Assembly: GCF_014642855.1 (NCBI RefSeq)
Contig: NZ_BMJB01000001.1
Location: 2,232,001-2,296,000 of the forward strand
Reading direction: 5' to 3'
Source: Edaphobacter acidisoli
Lineage (GTDB): Bacteria; Acidobacteriota; Terriglobia; Terriglobales; Acidobacteriaceae
Length of the DNA stretch: 64,000 nt
Every line of letters begins with the position of its first letter. Positions within the stretch are counted from its first letter, which is position 1. Below, in pieces: positions 47,277 to 56,767 of the stretch. Below the pieces are notes generated by a model that ran no database searches, was not told where the DNA came from, and saw only the letters and a list, made by a program, of their open reading frames with translations. Position numbers and translations under genes: made by a program.

Positions 47277-48002
47277 CTATGGATGTAATGTCTCGCGGAT
47301 GGTCTTTGCCGCCTGATCGCCCATGAGTGCTGCACCCGCGGGGCCAAAGTGGACCGTATCCTGATAGGTATCCAGGTGCTTCTCCATCAACTCATGCTGG
47401 TCGTCCACCTTAATTTTCGCGGCACGGATCTGCGCGAGTGCAATTCGATTGCGTGCATCGATGCGCTCGTTGGTTGCACCGTTGAAGGTGTGCGCTTGCA
47501 CCGGCGTGATGGTCGCCCAGATGAGTGAGTTGTGGTCAGGTGCCAGGGCCTCCACGCTATGCAGCAGATCAGGGAAGGCGGCACGATACTGTGCCTCAGT
47601 AAAGTCCCATCCGTGCATGCCATTGTTGAAGTGAATGACACGGAAGCGGACGTGCTCCATCGCCGCGAACTCCGCAATCTGATGGGGAAGTCTCGGGTCT
47701 CCTACTGAAGTGGATGAGGCCATGAGATAAACATTCGCCACATCATTCAGGTCTTTTGCCACCTCAGGAAAATAGTTGCGCGTGAGGGAATCCCCGAGCA
47801 ATAGCACGTTAGGAAGGCTGGCATTGGGATGCGAGGGACGCACCTCCCACGTCCATTCGATCTCTTCAGGGATGGACGTCTGCTTCTGCGCCTGAGCAAC
47901 GACGGCCGAACAGGCGAACCATGCGATAAGCACTCCGGCAAAGCACAGAGCGGTGTTGTAGCGGTTGTAAAACGAAGAAGAGTGGTGTGGGTATAAGTTC
48001 AA
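47277..48002 (-). CDS. SGNH/GDSL hydrolase, probable secreted esterase
   Basis: 241 residues from a TTG at 48002, chosen because GGAGG lies 5 bases upstream and the signal peptide (CFAGVLIAWFACSAVVAQA) then sits near the N-terminus; a TTG at 48044 would give 255 residues without a site. The catalytic Ser is in LLLGDSLTRNY, block III in HFNNGMHGWD and the Asp-x-x-His pair in DTVHFG. SGNH enzymes of this type deacetylate glycans. It lies 51 bases after the GH95 stop on the same strand, consistent with O-acetyl removal before fucosidase action. Confidence 0.82.
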   Translation of the reverse strand: MNLYPHHSSSFYNRYNTALCFAGVLIAWFACSAVVAQAQKQTSIPEEIEWTWEVRPSHPNASLPNVLLLGDSLTRNYFPEVAKDLNDVANVYLMASSTSVGDPRLPHQIAEFAAMEHVRFRVIHFNNGMHGWDFTEAQYRAAFPDLLHSVEALAPDHNSLIWATITPVQAHTFNGATNERIDARNRIALAQIRAAKIKVDDQHELMEKHLDTYQDTVHFGPAGAALMGDQAAKTIRETLHP

Positions 48003-48053
48003 GTCATCCTCCGGCTTTCTGGTATCGATGGGATTAGCAGTCAAGTGACCGGT

Positions 48054-50492
48054 CTAAGGCGTCTTCCTATGAATCACAGGACCAGTTGCCGCGGCTGCGC
48101 TTTCGTTGAAGCTATCTGGGCGCAGACGAATCTGTTGTCCTGCATTCAATCGAATATGCGTCATGCGGTCCCGATAACGAACGGGAGAAGAACCGGTTTG
48201 TCTCGCGGTGATAGTGGCCCAGTCCAGCCTGCCATTGCGCCACTCCATATCGACAACATAGCCGCCGCGCGCGCAGATGCCGCGGATGGAGCCGTTCGCC
48301 CATGCTGCCGGCAGGGCAGGAAGAAGTTCAATCTCGCCTCCCTGAGACTGCAACAGCATTTCAGCGATCCCCGCGCTCCCGGCAGTATTTCCATCGATGG
48401 CAAAGATATTTGAATCGGCTCCAGCTACTCCTGCGCTGGAGTAAGTCAGCAAATTATCATCAGCCGCTTTCGCAATGAGGCTTACGAGATAACGGTGTGC
48501 CTCATCACCTTTGAGCAGCCGCGCATAGTAGACCACCAGGTTCGCGCGTCCCCACTCGCTTTGTTCCCAGTGCGGAGCATCCATGCGACGCTGGATCGTC
48601 ACCTCGGCCGCACGGGCCAGGGCGGGCGTGGTACGCGGTGAGATCTGGTCTTCGGGAAAGAGCGCCGTAAGATGCGAGGTGTGCCGATGGTTCGGTTCGG
48701 CATCCTCGAAATCTTCCAGCCACTCCTGCAACTGTCCGTGGCGGCCAATCTGAAATGGGGGCAACTTCGCTCGCGCCGCTTCTACCCGCGAACGAAGGTC
48801 CTCGTCGATCGAGAGCGTAGTACATGCCTCCGCGATCATGCTGAAGAGGGCATACACAAACACGCGGTCGATCGTGTTCCCCATGGACTCCGCGATGTGA
48901 TGTCCCGACGGCGCAATGTACCAGTTCTCAGGAGAATCGGATGGCCCGGTCACAAGCCACCCATGCCTGGGTTCCACCACCATGTAATGCAGGAAGAACT
49001 CGGCTGCTTCACGAAGCACCGGATATGCGCGGGTACGGAGAAATATAGTGTCCCGTGTAAATTCGTAGTGTTGCCACATTTGAACGGCGGTCCAGAGGCC
49101 AGCAGTAACCACGATGCCCCAGCCGACGTCGCCCGGCGCCGTATAGCCCCATGGGTTGGTGACCGTATGAGCAACCCATCCGGGCGAGCCGTACATCTCC
49201 TTCGCAGTAGACCTGCCAGCAGAAGCGAGCTGTTCAATCAGTCCGAACAAAGGCGTCTGACACTCAGAAAGATTGCACACCTCAGTCGGCCAGTAGTTCT
49301 GCTCGGTGTTAATGTCCAGGTGAAAGTCATCGGTCCAGCCCATGCTGCTGGCGAGTCCATCGTTCCATATACCCTGCAATGCCAGCGGAAGAATCGAATC
49401 AGCGCGCGAGCCCGCGATGGTGAGATAGCGGCCGTATTGAAAGAAGAGCGCAGTCAACTCCGGGTCATCGACCCCATTCTCGACGGCCTTGCGCCGTGCG
49501 TCTGTAGGTTGTAGACGCGCGCTTGACGAGCTTTGGCCAAGGTCGATCGACATGCGCCGATACAGCGGTTGATAGTCGCTGATATGCGCCTGGCGAAGTT
49601 GCTCAAACGTCTTGCTCGATGCTTCCTGCAAAGCGCGCCTGCACATCTGTTCCGGAACACCGCCGTGATAGCTCGTGCCGATGGCCAGCAGGATAGTTGC
49701 CGCATCCGCACCCGTAACGGAGATGCGCTGACCCTCCGCGAAGATTCTTCCGCCCTGAGCGCGCACCTGAGCGCGAATCTGAATGGCTACGCCGTCGTGA
49801 CCGCTGCTGTGCTGATGCTCGAAGCAGTTACCGTTCAGCACCAGCGTTTCCTGACCTTCTGAGTGAAACGTGTTGGGAATCACGCCTGTGCCGAAGCTCA
49901 TGCTGAAGCCGATCGCACCTCGATGGCTTGCCGTGAATCGCATGGCAAGCACGCCATCTGCATGAGTTGCGAAGACCTCGCGGGTGAAGATAACGCCGCC
50001 GCTGCGAAAGCGAACTCTGGCGATAGCATCGTCCAGGTTGAGCGAACGCCGATACTCCGCAGGCCCATCGAGGTTCTGAAATGCGAACTGTAGCTCCGGC
50101 AGTGGTAAGTTCGTGCCGAAGTTCTTCATGCTGCCGGGAAGATACTTACTGCACAGCGCCTGTGCCTCGTCGTATTTACCGGAAAAGAAGAGCTCGCGTA
50201 TCTCATGCAGGTGCGAAAGCGCGCCTGGGTTGACGCACCCCGTTGTGGGCGCGCCAGACCACGCCGTGGACTCCGACAGCGCAATGCGCTCCGTCTCGAT
50301 CCCGCCAAAGACCATGCCTCCGAGCCGACCGTTGCCGACGGGCAGTGCCCCCAGCCAGCGTGTGGCTGGCCGGTGATACCAAAGCATGTCGGTCAGTCGT
50401 GTCGGGTCCTGTGCCGTGAGGTCCGTGGGCATATGCGACAACGCAGCCAGCGCCAGGCCACTCTGCAGGAAGCTGCGTCGGTCGGTAATCAA
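48054..50492 (-). CDS. GH95 alpha-L-fucosidase, Tat-exported
   Basis: 812 residues from a TTG at 50492 with GGAGG about 8-12 bases upstream. The Tat-like start TDRRSFLQSG is followed by a signal region ending LTAQ (~28). GH95 signatures: PVGNGRLGGMVFGG (~52-65), ALSESTAWSG, LDINTEQNYWPTEVCNLSE and GPSDSPENWY, then a C-terminal beta domain. The family removes alpha-1,2-linked L-fucose (some members L-galactose) by inversion. It sits between the alpha-galactosidase-like enzyme and the SGNH esterase on one strand, downstream of receptor 4. Confidence 0.9.
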   Translation of the reverse strand: MITDRRSFLQSGLALAALSHMPTDLTAQDPTRLTDMLWYHRPATRWLGALPVGNGRLGGMVFGGIETERIALSESTAWSGAPTTGCVNPGALSHLHEIRELFFSGKYDEAQALCSKYLPGSMKNFGTNLPLPELQFAFQNLDGPAEYRRSLNLDDAIARVRFRSGGVIFTREVFATHADGVLAMRFTASHRGAIGFSMSFGTGVIPNTFHSEGQETLVLNGNCFEHQHSSGHDGVAIQIRAQVRAQGGRIFAEGQRISVTGADAATILLAIGTSYHGGVPEQMCRRALQEASSKTFEQLRQAHISDYQPLYRRMSIDLGQSSSSARLQPTDARRKAVENGVDDPELTALFFQYGRYLTIAGSRADSILPLALQGIWNDGLASSMGWTDDFHLDINTEQNYWPTEVCNLSECQTPLFGLIEQLASAGRSTAKEMYGSPGWVAHTVTNPWGYTAPGDVGWGIVVTAGLWTAVQMWQHYEFTRDTIFLRTRAYPVLREAAEFFLHYMVVEPRHGWLVTGPSDSPENWYIAPSGHHIAESMGNTIDRVFVYALFSMIAEACTTLSIDEDLRSRVEAARAKLPPFQIGRHGQLQEWLEDFEDAEPNHRHTSHLTALFPEDQISPRTTPALARAAEVTIQRRMDAPHWEQSEWGRANLVVYYARLLKGDEAHRYLVSLIAKAADDNLLTYSSAGVAGADSNIFAIDGNTAGSAGIAEMLLQSQGGEIELLPALPAAWANGSIRGICARGGYVVDMEWRNGRLDWATITARQTGSSPVRYRDRMTHIRLNAGQQIRLRPDSFNESAAAATGPVIHRKTP

Positions 50493-50563
50493 TGAATTGT
50501 CCTCCCGTCTGTGGTTCTTGAAACTAGCTGAGACCTAACGATGAAGCGGGCAGCGAAGCATCC

Positions 50564-52735
50564 TCACGATGGACGCGTCCGCACTTCAATCAACCTGGAC
50601 TCTGCCGGTTGTAGAACGACGTTGATAACTCCGTGCTCTACGCTGAGCCTGGCGTTGCCAGACAAATCCTTCACGGTTGGCGACGTATCCTTCAACTCAG
50701 CAGCGATTCGTGCCAGTGGAATGTGCACGGTCTGCGATTGCTTATCGTCATAGTTGAATACAGCCACATACCATCCATGAGCCGAGGGCCGCACGAATAC
50801 ATTCGTCGCCTTGTCGCCGGTATCGCCCTCCAGCGGCCGGAAGATTTTCCCCTCAGAGGCAACGGCAAAGAGAGCTGGATTGTTATACACAGCTTTCGCA
50901 AACGCCTGCCCTTCCTGATCGTCAGCCAGCCGTGAACTGTCCAGAATCATCCCACCGCTGATCACTGCGGAGAGCAGTCTGCTCTTGCCTTCCGTTACGG
51001 AACGTGCGCCCTGATCCGCCTTCGTTCCGAGCACAACATGATCGGGGTCGGCGATGTACAGGCTCTTATCGGTCCACCATCCGTAAGTAAGTGAGTTCAG
51101 CATGTATTCCGTCGACTGCTCCTCCCCGTTGATGTGCCCCTTGGTGTCGCAGGAGAGGCGGCGAGCATTTCCGTATCCCGACGGAAATAGTGGTGCAATC
51201 GAAAGGCTCAGAAACATGCGTCCGGCATTCTGGTCCACAATCTCCTTCATGCCCATGTTGTACGCTTCAATGCCCGTTTGCACCGTTGGATCGTAGTGCG
51301 CTCCCTCCAGTGCTCCGTGCGAAAGAAAATCAATCTTCAGGTATCTGAATCCCAGTTGCTTGAAGTGCTGTATGTAATACGCTGTGCGCTCCTTCGTGCC
51401 AGGATGCGTGGGATCAATCGGACGGCCGCCATCCACCTTCGGCAGAAAAGAACCATCCGGGGCCTTGAGCAGAATGTCACGATAGCGATACTTCATGTTG
51501 GTTCCTTCAACATACGCATCGAGATCGTCGGACCAATAGGCGAAGGGAGTCCAGTAGATACCGGGCTCGAAATGTATTCCATTCGCCCCACGCATGGCCT
51601 TGATGTCAGCAACTGCATCCTGTAATTGCACCGCGTCGAGCGCCGACCAGAAGGCGTCGAGGTTGATATATACGACACCATTGCGTCCAAAGCCCTGCGG
51701 CACGAGATTGTCCCGGACAAATGCCGCAGATCCAAGATAGCGATGCGCATTGATGTGGTCCCCATAAGCAGCCCAGCTGTTCCAGCCCATAGGCGCTCCC
51801 GCCGGCCATACAAGCGGAGGATGTATCGCTGCATTGGCACGGGCATAGGCCTCCAGGCCGTCACGCCAATCCGAAAACGAGCCGATGAAGATGCGTGGCG
51901 AAGCAACCCACTGACCATGAACGATCCCATGTGGCACAGTGTCGTGCGTGTCGGTACGCACACCTGTAGGCGACGAGATGCCGCCGTACACATCGAGATC
52001 CTTCAACCGTCCGTTTGCGGCATGGAAGTCGATCGCAGTCTTCCAGACATCATGCGTGATCGATCCGAGCACCAGCGCCTGGCGGCTTTCGTTATCGAAG
52101 ATCGTCGTGACCTCGTCGCTCGAATATGTCTGCCCTTGCTTCATCGCAGCAACATCCATGCTGTTAAAGCGAAACCACATATCGTTATCGAAAGGTACGT
52201 GGAGCACGCGCAATCGTGCCCCGCTGCCGAGTTGCACTGCATCCGGATTTTTCGTCGCCACGGCATCGAAGTGCCGCGTGCCGACGCCTGCGGCTTCGCC
52301 ATCGAGCTCGGCCTGTATCGTGAGCCACGGTTTGCCGTCATACAGCGTGATGTGCTGAATCAGGTCGGGCATCCCTGCCATGCTGCTCCGGACGACATAG
52401 TCGTGCTCGCTGCGGTCCCTGGCAGTCGTTTGTTCGAGAACATGCAAACTGTATCCCGTAGAGGACAACATGCGGCCATCGGCCAATTGTGCTCCACTGA
52501 AGACACCGAGCAGCTTGTGGCCATCATGCCAAAGCAGATCCATGGTCCCTGTGTGAAGACCATACTCCACGCGGACCGTGCTGTTGCCGAAGGTAAGTGT
52601 GTCAAGTTGGCGATGCGGTTGAGCGTAAGCAGTCGATGTTGCCCCAGACAGAGATAAACCAGCAACTACAAGACAACACGCGAGCGTTCGATTCAAGGAA
52701 ATCCCCCGAGCATAGGATAAGGCCGTTGGGAGCAT
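50564..52735 (-). CDS. Alpha-galactosidase-like glycoside hydrolase (GH36/GH27 clan)
   Basis: 723 residues from an ATG at 52735; an alternative TTG at 52696 has GGGGG 6 bases upstream and gives a tighter signal peptide (LACCLVVAGLSL, ending AYAQ). An N-terminal beta domain (~35-290) precedes a TIM barrel with PMGWNSWAAYGDH (~318) and RYLKIDFLSHG, whose Asp is the expected nucleophile in clan GH-D, followed by a C-terminal beta sandwich. It would cut terminal alpha-galactosides in the periplasm. It is part of the cluster with receptor 4 and GH95, suggesting a galactose- and fucose-containing glycan. Confidence 0.8.
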   Translation of the reverse strand: MLPTALSYARGISLNRTLACCLVVAGLSLSGATSTAYAQPHRQLDTLTFGNSTVRVEYGLHTGTMDLLWHDGHKLLGVFSGAQLADGRMLSSTGYSLHVLEQTTARDRSEHDYVVRSSMAGMPDLIQHITLYDGKPWLTIQAELDGEAAGVGTRHFDAVATKNPDAVQLGSGARLRVLHVPFDNDMWFRFNSMDVAAMKQGQTYSSDEVTTIFDNESRQALVLGSITHDVWKTAIDFHAANGRLKDLDVYGGISSPTGVRTDTHDTVPHGIVHGQWVASPRIFIGSFSDWRDGLEAYARANAAIHPPLVWPAGAPMGWNSWAAYGDHINAHRYLGSAAFVRDNLVPQGFGRNGVVYINLDAFWSALDAVQLQDAVADIKAMRGANGIHFEPGIYWTPFAYWSDDLDAYVEGTNMKYRYRDILLKAPDGSFLPKVDGGRPIDPTHPGTKERTAYYIQHFKQLGFRYLKIDFLSHGALEGAHYDPTVQTGIEAYNMGMKEIVDQNAGRMFLSLSIAPLFPSGYGNARRLSCDTKGHINGEEQSTEYMLNSLTYGWWTDKSLYIADPDHVVLGTKADQGARSVTEGKSRLLSAVISGGMILDSSRLADDQEGQAFAKAVYNNPALFAVASEGKIFRPLEGDTGDKATNVFVRPSAHGWYVAVFNYDDKQSQTVHIPLARIAAELKDTSPTVKDLSGNARLSVEHGVINVVLQPAESRLIEVRTRPS

Positions 52736-52777
52736 CGCGGGCCAACAGAAGTATCCTATGGCCCGCGGTGTGAAATC

Positions 52778-52805
52778 GACGAGCTGGCTGGTTGGCCAGC
52801 TCGTC
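52778..52805 (-). terminator. Perfect hairpin after receptor 4
   Basis: GACGAGCTGGC (52778-52788) pairs perfectly with GCCAGCTCGTC (52795-52805) around TGGTTG. It begins 6 bases after the receptor stop (52812) and lies before the alpha-galactosidase-like gene. No clear T-run follows, so attenuation or 3'-end protection is as likely as termination. Confidence 0.6.
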
Positions 52806-52811
52806 AGTTGG

Positions 52812-55800
52812 CTAAAACTGATACTTCAGCGAGAGTTGCAGAAACCGCGCATCTGGCGTGTTGTTCTGGAAGAACTTGGTTCCCGTAATCTGACCGCCCT
52901 GCGGTCCAATCCCCTGGTTCGAAGGATTGCCCCATGTCGGATGATTCAACAGGTTGAAGGCGTCGGCACGGAACTGCAGCGTCTGCTCGCGGAAGGTGGG
53001 GAACGTTTTGAACAGCGACATATCCACCCGCGAATAGCCAGGTCCATAGATTTGGTTGGAGCGCCCACCGAGGTACGCAATGGCAGTCGCTTCATCCGTG
53101 ACGATCGTCGATCCTGTAATCAGATTTCCAGGAAGCGGATTTCTGAAGGCACACGGGTTGTACCAGTTGTTGCGAGTCCTTACCTGTGTCGGGCAGGAGG
53201 TTAGACTGGGGTTGTTGGTTGTGTCTGGAGTTCCACCGGCCTTGAATGGATCACCCACGAGGATCGCGCGTGCTCCGCCGCCATTCGCAGTCGAGATGCT
53301 CGGGGACACCGTAAACGGAGTGCCTGTCTGCACCGCAAATACCAGGCTCGTCGACCAGCCGCCCACCACATAGTCTGCCAAGCGCGAGCTGTTCAGGTAG
53401 GCGCGTCCCTGACCAAAGGGCAGCTGGTAATTGCCATTCAGCGTGAAGCGGTGGCGGACATCATACGGCGAGTTTGTGTACTCCTGGCCATACGGAATCA
53501 GCGCCATGTTCCGGTCACCGACTGCGGTAGAGAGTCCGCCCGCGTCACTGGTATCGTCGAACGCATGTGCATAGGTATACGTTGTGAGAAAGGTCAACCC
53601 ATGCGCGGTACGCATCTCCAGCTTGGCCTGCAGCGAGTTGTAATTGCTGTCGCCACCGAAATGAATCGTTCCGATGCCACCAAGATCAGGGAACGGCATA
53701 TATTGCTGAGTCGATATGCCAGGAGCAAACAGGCCGCGAATCGTGTTCGGGTCGTAGTACAGCGAAAGATGCCTTGACCCGTTCCCGACATAGCTGAGTG
53801 TTGCAGCCATGTTTGGCGTGATCGAGCGTTCCACGGCAAGGCTGTAGTTGACCGTATACGGCGTCTTGATATGTGGGTCGATCGCATGAAGACCGGGGTT
53901 GGAGACAAAATTCTGTAGCCCGACGTTGGTCTTTGCTGTCAGACCGTCCTTGAGCGAAATGCCTTCAGACAACAGCGAGGCACAGTTGCCCACGGAGCAG
54001 TTAGGAGCATAGAGATACACGTCGTTGGCCCAGGGGAAGTTCGTTCCCAGGTTCGTGTTGCCCTGACTCTGCAGGCCGCCATAGAACATGCCCGTGCCTG
54101 CTCGAACGACTGTCTTATTATCCAGTTGGAACGAGACGCCGACGCGCGGAGCAAAGTTGAGGTTCTGCCCGTTCGCCAGACGATCGTTGGAGTTGTACTG
54201 GACCGTTACGTTGTCCTTGGCCAACGCCGCAAGGAATGCGGAACCAAGGTCCTGACCGCGAGACCGGCTGGGTAGCTCATAGATGCCGGTTCCTGTGCCG
54301 ATGCCCAGGCCTCCCGTGGCGATGAAGTTCGCCTGGTTGCCGGCATTCTCCTTGTACGGCTCATAGTGGTCATAACGGACCCCAAGATTCAAAGTAAGCC
54401 GCGGTGTGACTCTCCAGTCGTCCTGGAGGTAAGCCGCGTCATACCACTGCGCATCGTTGATGTTGGGACTGGTCCAGATATCAGCCTGATGCATCTGGCC
54501 GATCAGGAAGTCTGCGGTTCCTGCGCCAGTAGTCACTGTGCTTCCAACCTTCGACGTGAACTGCCCGTTGAAGAAGTACTGACCGGTAGGCGCTGCCGCA
54601 TAGCGGTCGAACACGCGAATCGACTGGACCGAAACACCAGCCCGCAGCGAGTGGTTTCCAAGCGTGCGCGTTACGTTGTCCAGAATCTGATAGACATTCT
54701 GCGCTTCGTCCTGCGTGCCGACAGAACCCCACTGATTGATTCCGATGGAGCCGTCGAAGTAGCCAAGCGGAAGACCGCCCAGGCCGGGCCCGTTGTTCGG
54801 GATACCGCCCAGACCGAGCGAAGCCGCCAGGGTGTAGTCATTGGCGTTGGGCTGGTGGTACTGCGAAACGATCCAGTTGTAGCCAAAGCGGAACTCGTTG
54901 GCGAGATTCGCAGAAAAGACATGCGTCTCACTGAGCATGAAGTTCTCCGCCAGATTCGTATCGAACTGGCCACCAAATCCGCTTCCATCAAGGATCGGCC
55001 CCAGAGGCAGTCCATGCGTAATAATTTCGTGAGCATAGCTGTAGCGAGCGTAGGCCTGGTCCTTCGCGCTCACATTCCAGTCGACGCGCTGGTCCCACTG
55101 TATCGTGTTGTCCGCGCGGCCCACGTTGGTGCGGTAGTTGTTATAGGTAAGCCCCGTGACGCCAAAGTTGGGCATCGGATAAAGCTTGATGATGTTCTGC
55201 GCGACCGGGTCGAGCTGGTTGGAGCAGAAGACATTATTCGTCCCGTTGCATGAGAGCGTCTGCGCTCCGCCTGAGTTCGGCTGATAGAGCTGAACAGGCA
55301 CGCCCTGATTGTTGAGGCTGGTATTCAGCAACTCAGAAAAATCGCCGGTACGCATCAACGCCGTGGGAACCGTAGTGGTTGTAGGGTTGGCGATGGAGAT
55401 GCGGTTCGCTTCGATATCTCCGAAGTAGAACAGGTGGTTCCTCCAGAAGGGAAGGCCAAGCGTCGCTCCAAACTGGTTCTGGTGGTACGGAGGAATGGTG
55501 CTTGCATCCCAATCCTTCGAGTCGAGATTGGTGTTGCGCAGATACTCCCATACGTCGCCGTGGATCTGGTTCGTCCCGGACTTGATGCTCGCGTTCATCA
55601 CGGCGCCCGCAGAGTGGCCAAACTCAGCGCTGAAGTTGCTCGTCTGGATGTTGAATTCCGCGAGAGCATCCGGCGGAGGCCGCATCACGAAGCTGGAGCC
55701 ATTGAGGAAGTCGACGAGGTTTGTATTGTTGTCGACGCCATCGAGAATGAAGTTGTTCTGCTCGGCGCGCTGGCCGTTCGCAACGAAGTCTCCCGTGCCG

Positions 55801-56363
55801 CTGCCCCGCGTATTCCCAAAGGGAGGCGCGACGCCGGCGGTCAGCTGAGCGATATAAACCCAGTTGCGTCCGTTGAGCGGCGTGTTGTTGATGGTCTGGG
55901 TATCGATCACCTGGCCGACAGCTGCCTGCTGTGTCTGGAGCAGAGGAGCGGCCGTGGTCACCGTAACCGTCTCCGACGTAGCGCCGGGCTGCAACTGTAG
56001 ATCGACATCCAGTCGTTGCTGAAGATCGAGGTGAAGGTTTTTCCGAGTCGTCGTCGCAAACCCAGGTGCCGCTGCACTCAACGTGTAGTTCCCGATCTTA
56101 ATGGGGGAGAAGATGTAGACGCCGCTCGCGTTGCTCTGCCGCTGGAACGCCAGGCCGCTATCTGTGCTCGTCAGCGTGACCAGTGCGTTTGGAATCACCG
56201 CTCCGGAGGGATCGTGAACGGTGCCTGTAATGGCGCCTTGATCTACCTGGGCGTGCGCCGCAACACACAGTGGAAAAAGAAGCAGGCAGAGAACTGTTCG
56301 CATTCTCGCCGCTCCCAGAAAGTGGCTCTCGAACCGTAGAAGCGCGTTTCTTATTTGCATCAT
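52812..56363 (-). CDS. TonB-dependent receptor with carboxypeptidase regulatory-like domain (receptor 4)
   Basis: 1183 residues from the ATG at 56363; AGGAGG is 5 bases upstream, so a GTG at 56378 that overlaps this site is rejected. The signal peptide (~23-40, LLLFPLCVAAHAQ) precedes the regulatory-like domain (HDPSGAVIPNALVTL, IKIGNYTLSA), plug motifs (TPLNGRNWVYIAQL, NFILDGVDNNT) and the barrel ending LSLKYQF. It leads the alpha-galactosidase/GH95/esterase cluster and is divergent from a GntR regulator. Four AGCGCT palindromes lie in the shared upstream region. Confidence 0.9.
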   Translation of the reverse strand: MMQIRNALLRFESHFLGAARMRTVLCLLLFPLCVAAHAQVDQGAITGTVHDPSGAVIPNALVTLTSTDSGLAFQRQSNASGVYIFSPIKIGNYTLSAAAPGFATTTRKNLHLDLQQRLDVDLQLQPGATSETVTVTTAAPLLQTQQAAVGQVIDTQTINNTPLNGRNWVYIAQLTAGVAPPFGNTRGSGTGDFVANGQRAEQNNFILDGVDNNTNLVDFLNGSSFVMRPPPDALAEFNIQTSNFSAEFGHSAGAVMNASIKSGTNQIHGDVWEYLRNTNLDSKDWDASTIPPYHQNQFGATLGLPFWRNHLFYFGDIEANRISIANPTTTTVPTALMRTGDFSELLNTSLNNQGVPVQLYQPNSGGAQTLSCNGTNNVFCSNQLDPVAQNIIKLYPMPNFGVTGLTYNNYRTNVGRADNTIQWDQRVDWNVSAKDQAYARYSYAHEIITHGLPLGPILDGSGFGGQFDTNLAENFMLSETHVFSANLANEFRFGYNWIVSQYHQPNANDYTLAASLGLGGIPNNGPGLGGLPLGYFDGSIGINQWGSVGTQDEAQNVYQILDNVTRTLGNHSLRAGVSVQSIRVFDRYAAAPTGQYFFNGQFTSKVGSTVTTGAGTADFLIGQMHQADIWTSPNINDAQWYDAAYLQDDWRVTPRLTLNLGVRYDHYEPYKENAGNQANFIATGGLGIGTGTGIYELPSRSRGQDLGSAFLAALAKDNVTVQYNSNDRLANGQNLNFAPRVGVSFQLDNKTVVRAGTGMFYGGLQSQGNTNLGTNFPWANDVYLYAPNCSVGNCASLLSEGISLKDGLTAKTNVGLQNFVSNPGLHAIDPHIKTPYTVNYSLAVERSITPNMAATLSYVGNGSRHLSLYYDPNTIRGLFAPGISTQQYMPFPDLGGIGTIHFGGDSNYNSLQAKLEMRTAHGLTFLTTYTYAHAFDDTSDAGGLSTAVGDRNMALIPYGQEYTNSPYDVRHRFTLNGNYQLPFGQGRAYLNSSRLADYVVGGWSTSLVFAVQTGTPFTVSPSISTANGGGARAILVGDPFKAGGTPDTTNNPSLTSCPTQVRTRNNWYNPCAFRNPLPGNLITGSTIVTDEATAIAYLGGRSNQIYGPGYSRVDMSLFKTFPTFREQTLQFRADAFNLLNHPTWGNPSNQGIGPQGGQITGTKFFQNNTPDARFLQLSLKYQF

Positions 56364-56421
56364 GCTTGCCTCCTGCACCGTGGATCACTATCCCGGCGCC
56401 GATATCTAACCTTTGTGAAGA

Positions 56422-56434
56422 ATGAGCGCTTTCA
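56422..56434. promoter_or_regulatory. Putative GntR operator, site 1
   Basis: ATGAGCGCTTTCA, core AGCGCT, about 60 bases upstream of the receptor 4 start. One half (ATGAGC) matches the other sites closely. Confidence 0.45.
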
Positions 56435-56476
56435 ACATCGAGCTACCTGCCTGATTTTTCTCAGGCGACTGCGAAA

Positions 56477-56491
56477 TTTGAGCGCTCATAT
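56477..56491. promoter_or_regulatory. Putative GntR operator, site 2
   Basis: TTTGAGCGCTCATAT, a near-perfect palindrome centred on AGCGCT, about 115 bases upstream of receptor 4. Confidence 0.55.
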
Positions 56492-56609
56492 TGCGAAAAA
56501 CTGTACCCGGTTACATGACCCATTGTCAAATGCATTATCGGATGACATGCATAAATAATTGCATATATTTAAGATAATCCAACAGATGTGCGCCAGGACG
56601 GGCTATGAT

Positions 56610-56625
56610 TTATGAGCGCTTATTG
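56610..56625. promoter_or_regulatory. Putative GntR operator, site 3
   Basis: TTATGAGCGCTTATTG; the ATRAGCGCTYAT consensus is matched on both sides. It lies 143 bases upstream of the GntR start. Confidence 0.6.
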
Positions 56626-56686
56626 TCAGTAAATCTACACAACCCATGGTCCGAAGCCCCGATTGTCGGAAGAAGGATATACGGCT

Positions 56687-56702
56687 ATTCAAGCGCTTAT
56701 AT
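56687..56702. promoter_or_regulatory. Putative GntR operator, site 4
   Basis: ATTCAAGCGCTTATAT, centred on AAGCGCTT, 66 bases before the GntR start, a position suited to autoregulation. Confidence 0.55.
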
Positions 56703-56767
56703 CCGATTGACTGTGAAACGATTTCCCGGTAGCCTCGGATGAGATTAATCAGAAGAGGAGAACAAGA

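Larger units (their letters stand above)
56364..56767. other. Divergent control region with four AGCGCT palindromes
   Basis: 404 bases without a gene, between receptor 4 and the GntR regulator. Four related palindromes occur in it (56422, 56477, 56610, 56687). Two are nearer the receptor and two nearer gntR, as expected if the regulator controls both and itself. Confidence 0.6.

Noticed and set aside
51626..52657. 343-codon plus-strand frame inside the alpha-galactosidase-like gene
   Set aside because: Antisense shadow; no domain or start site.
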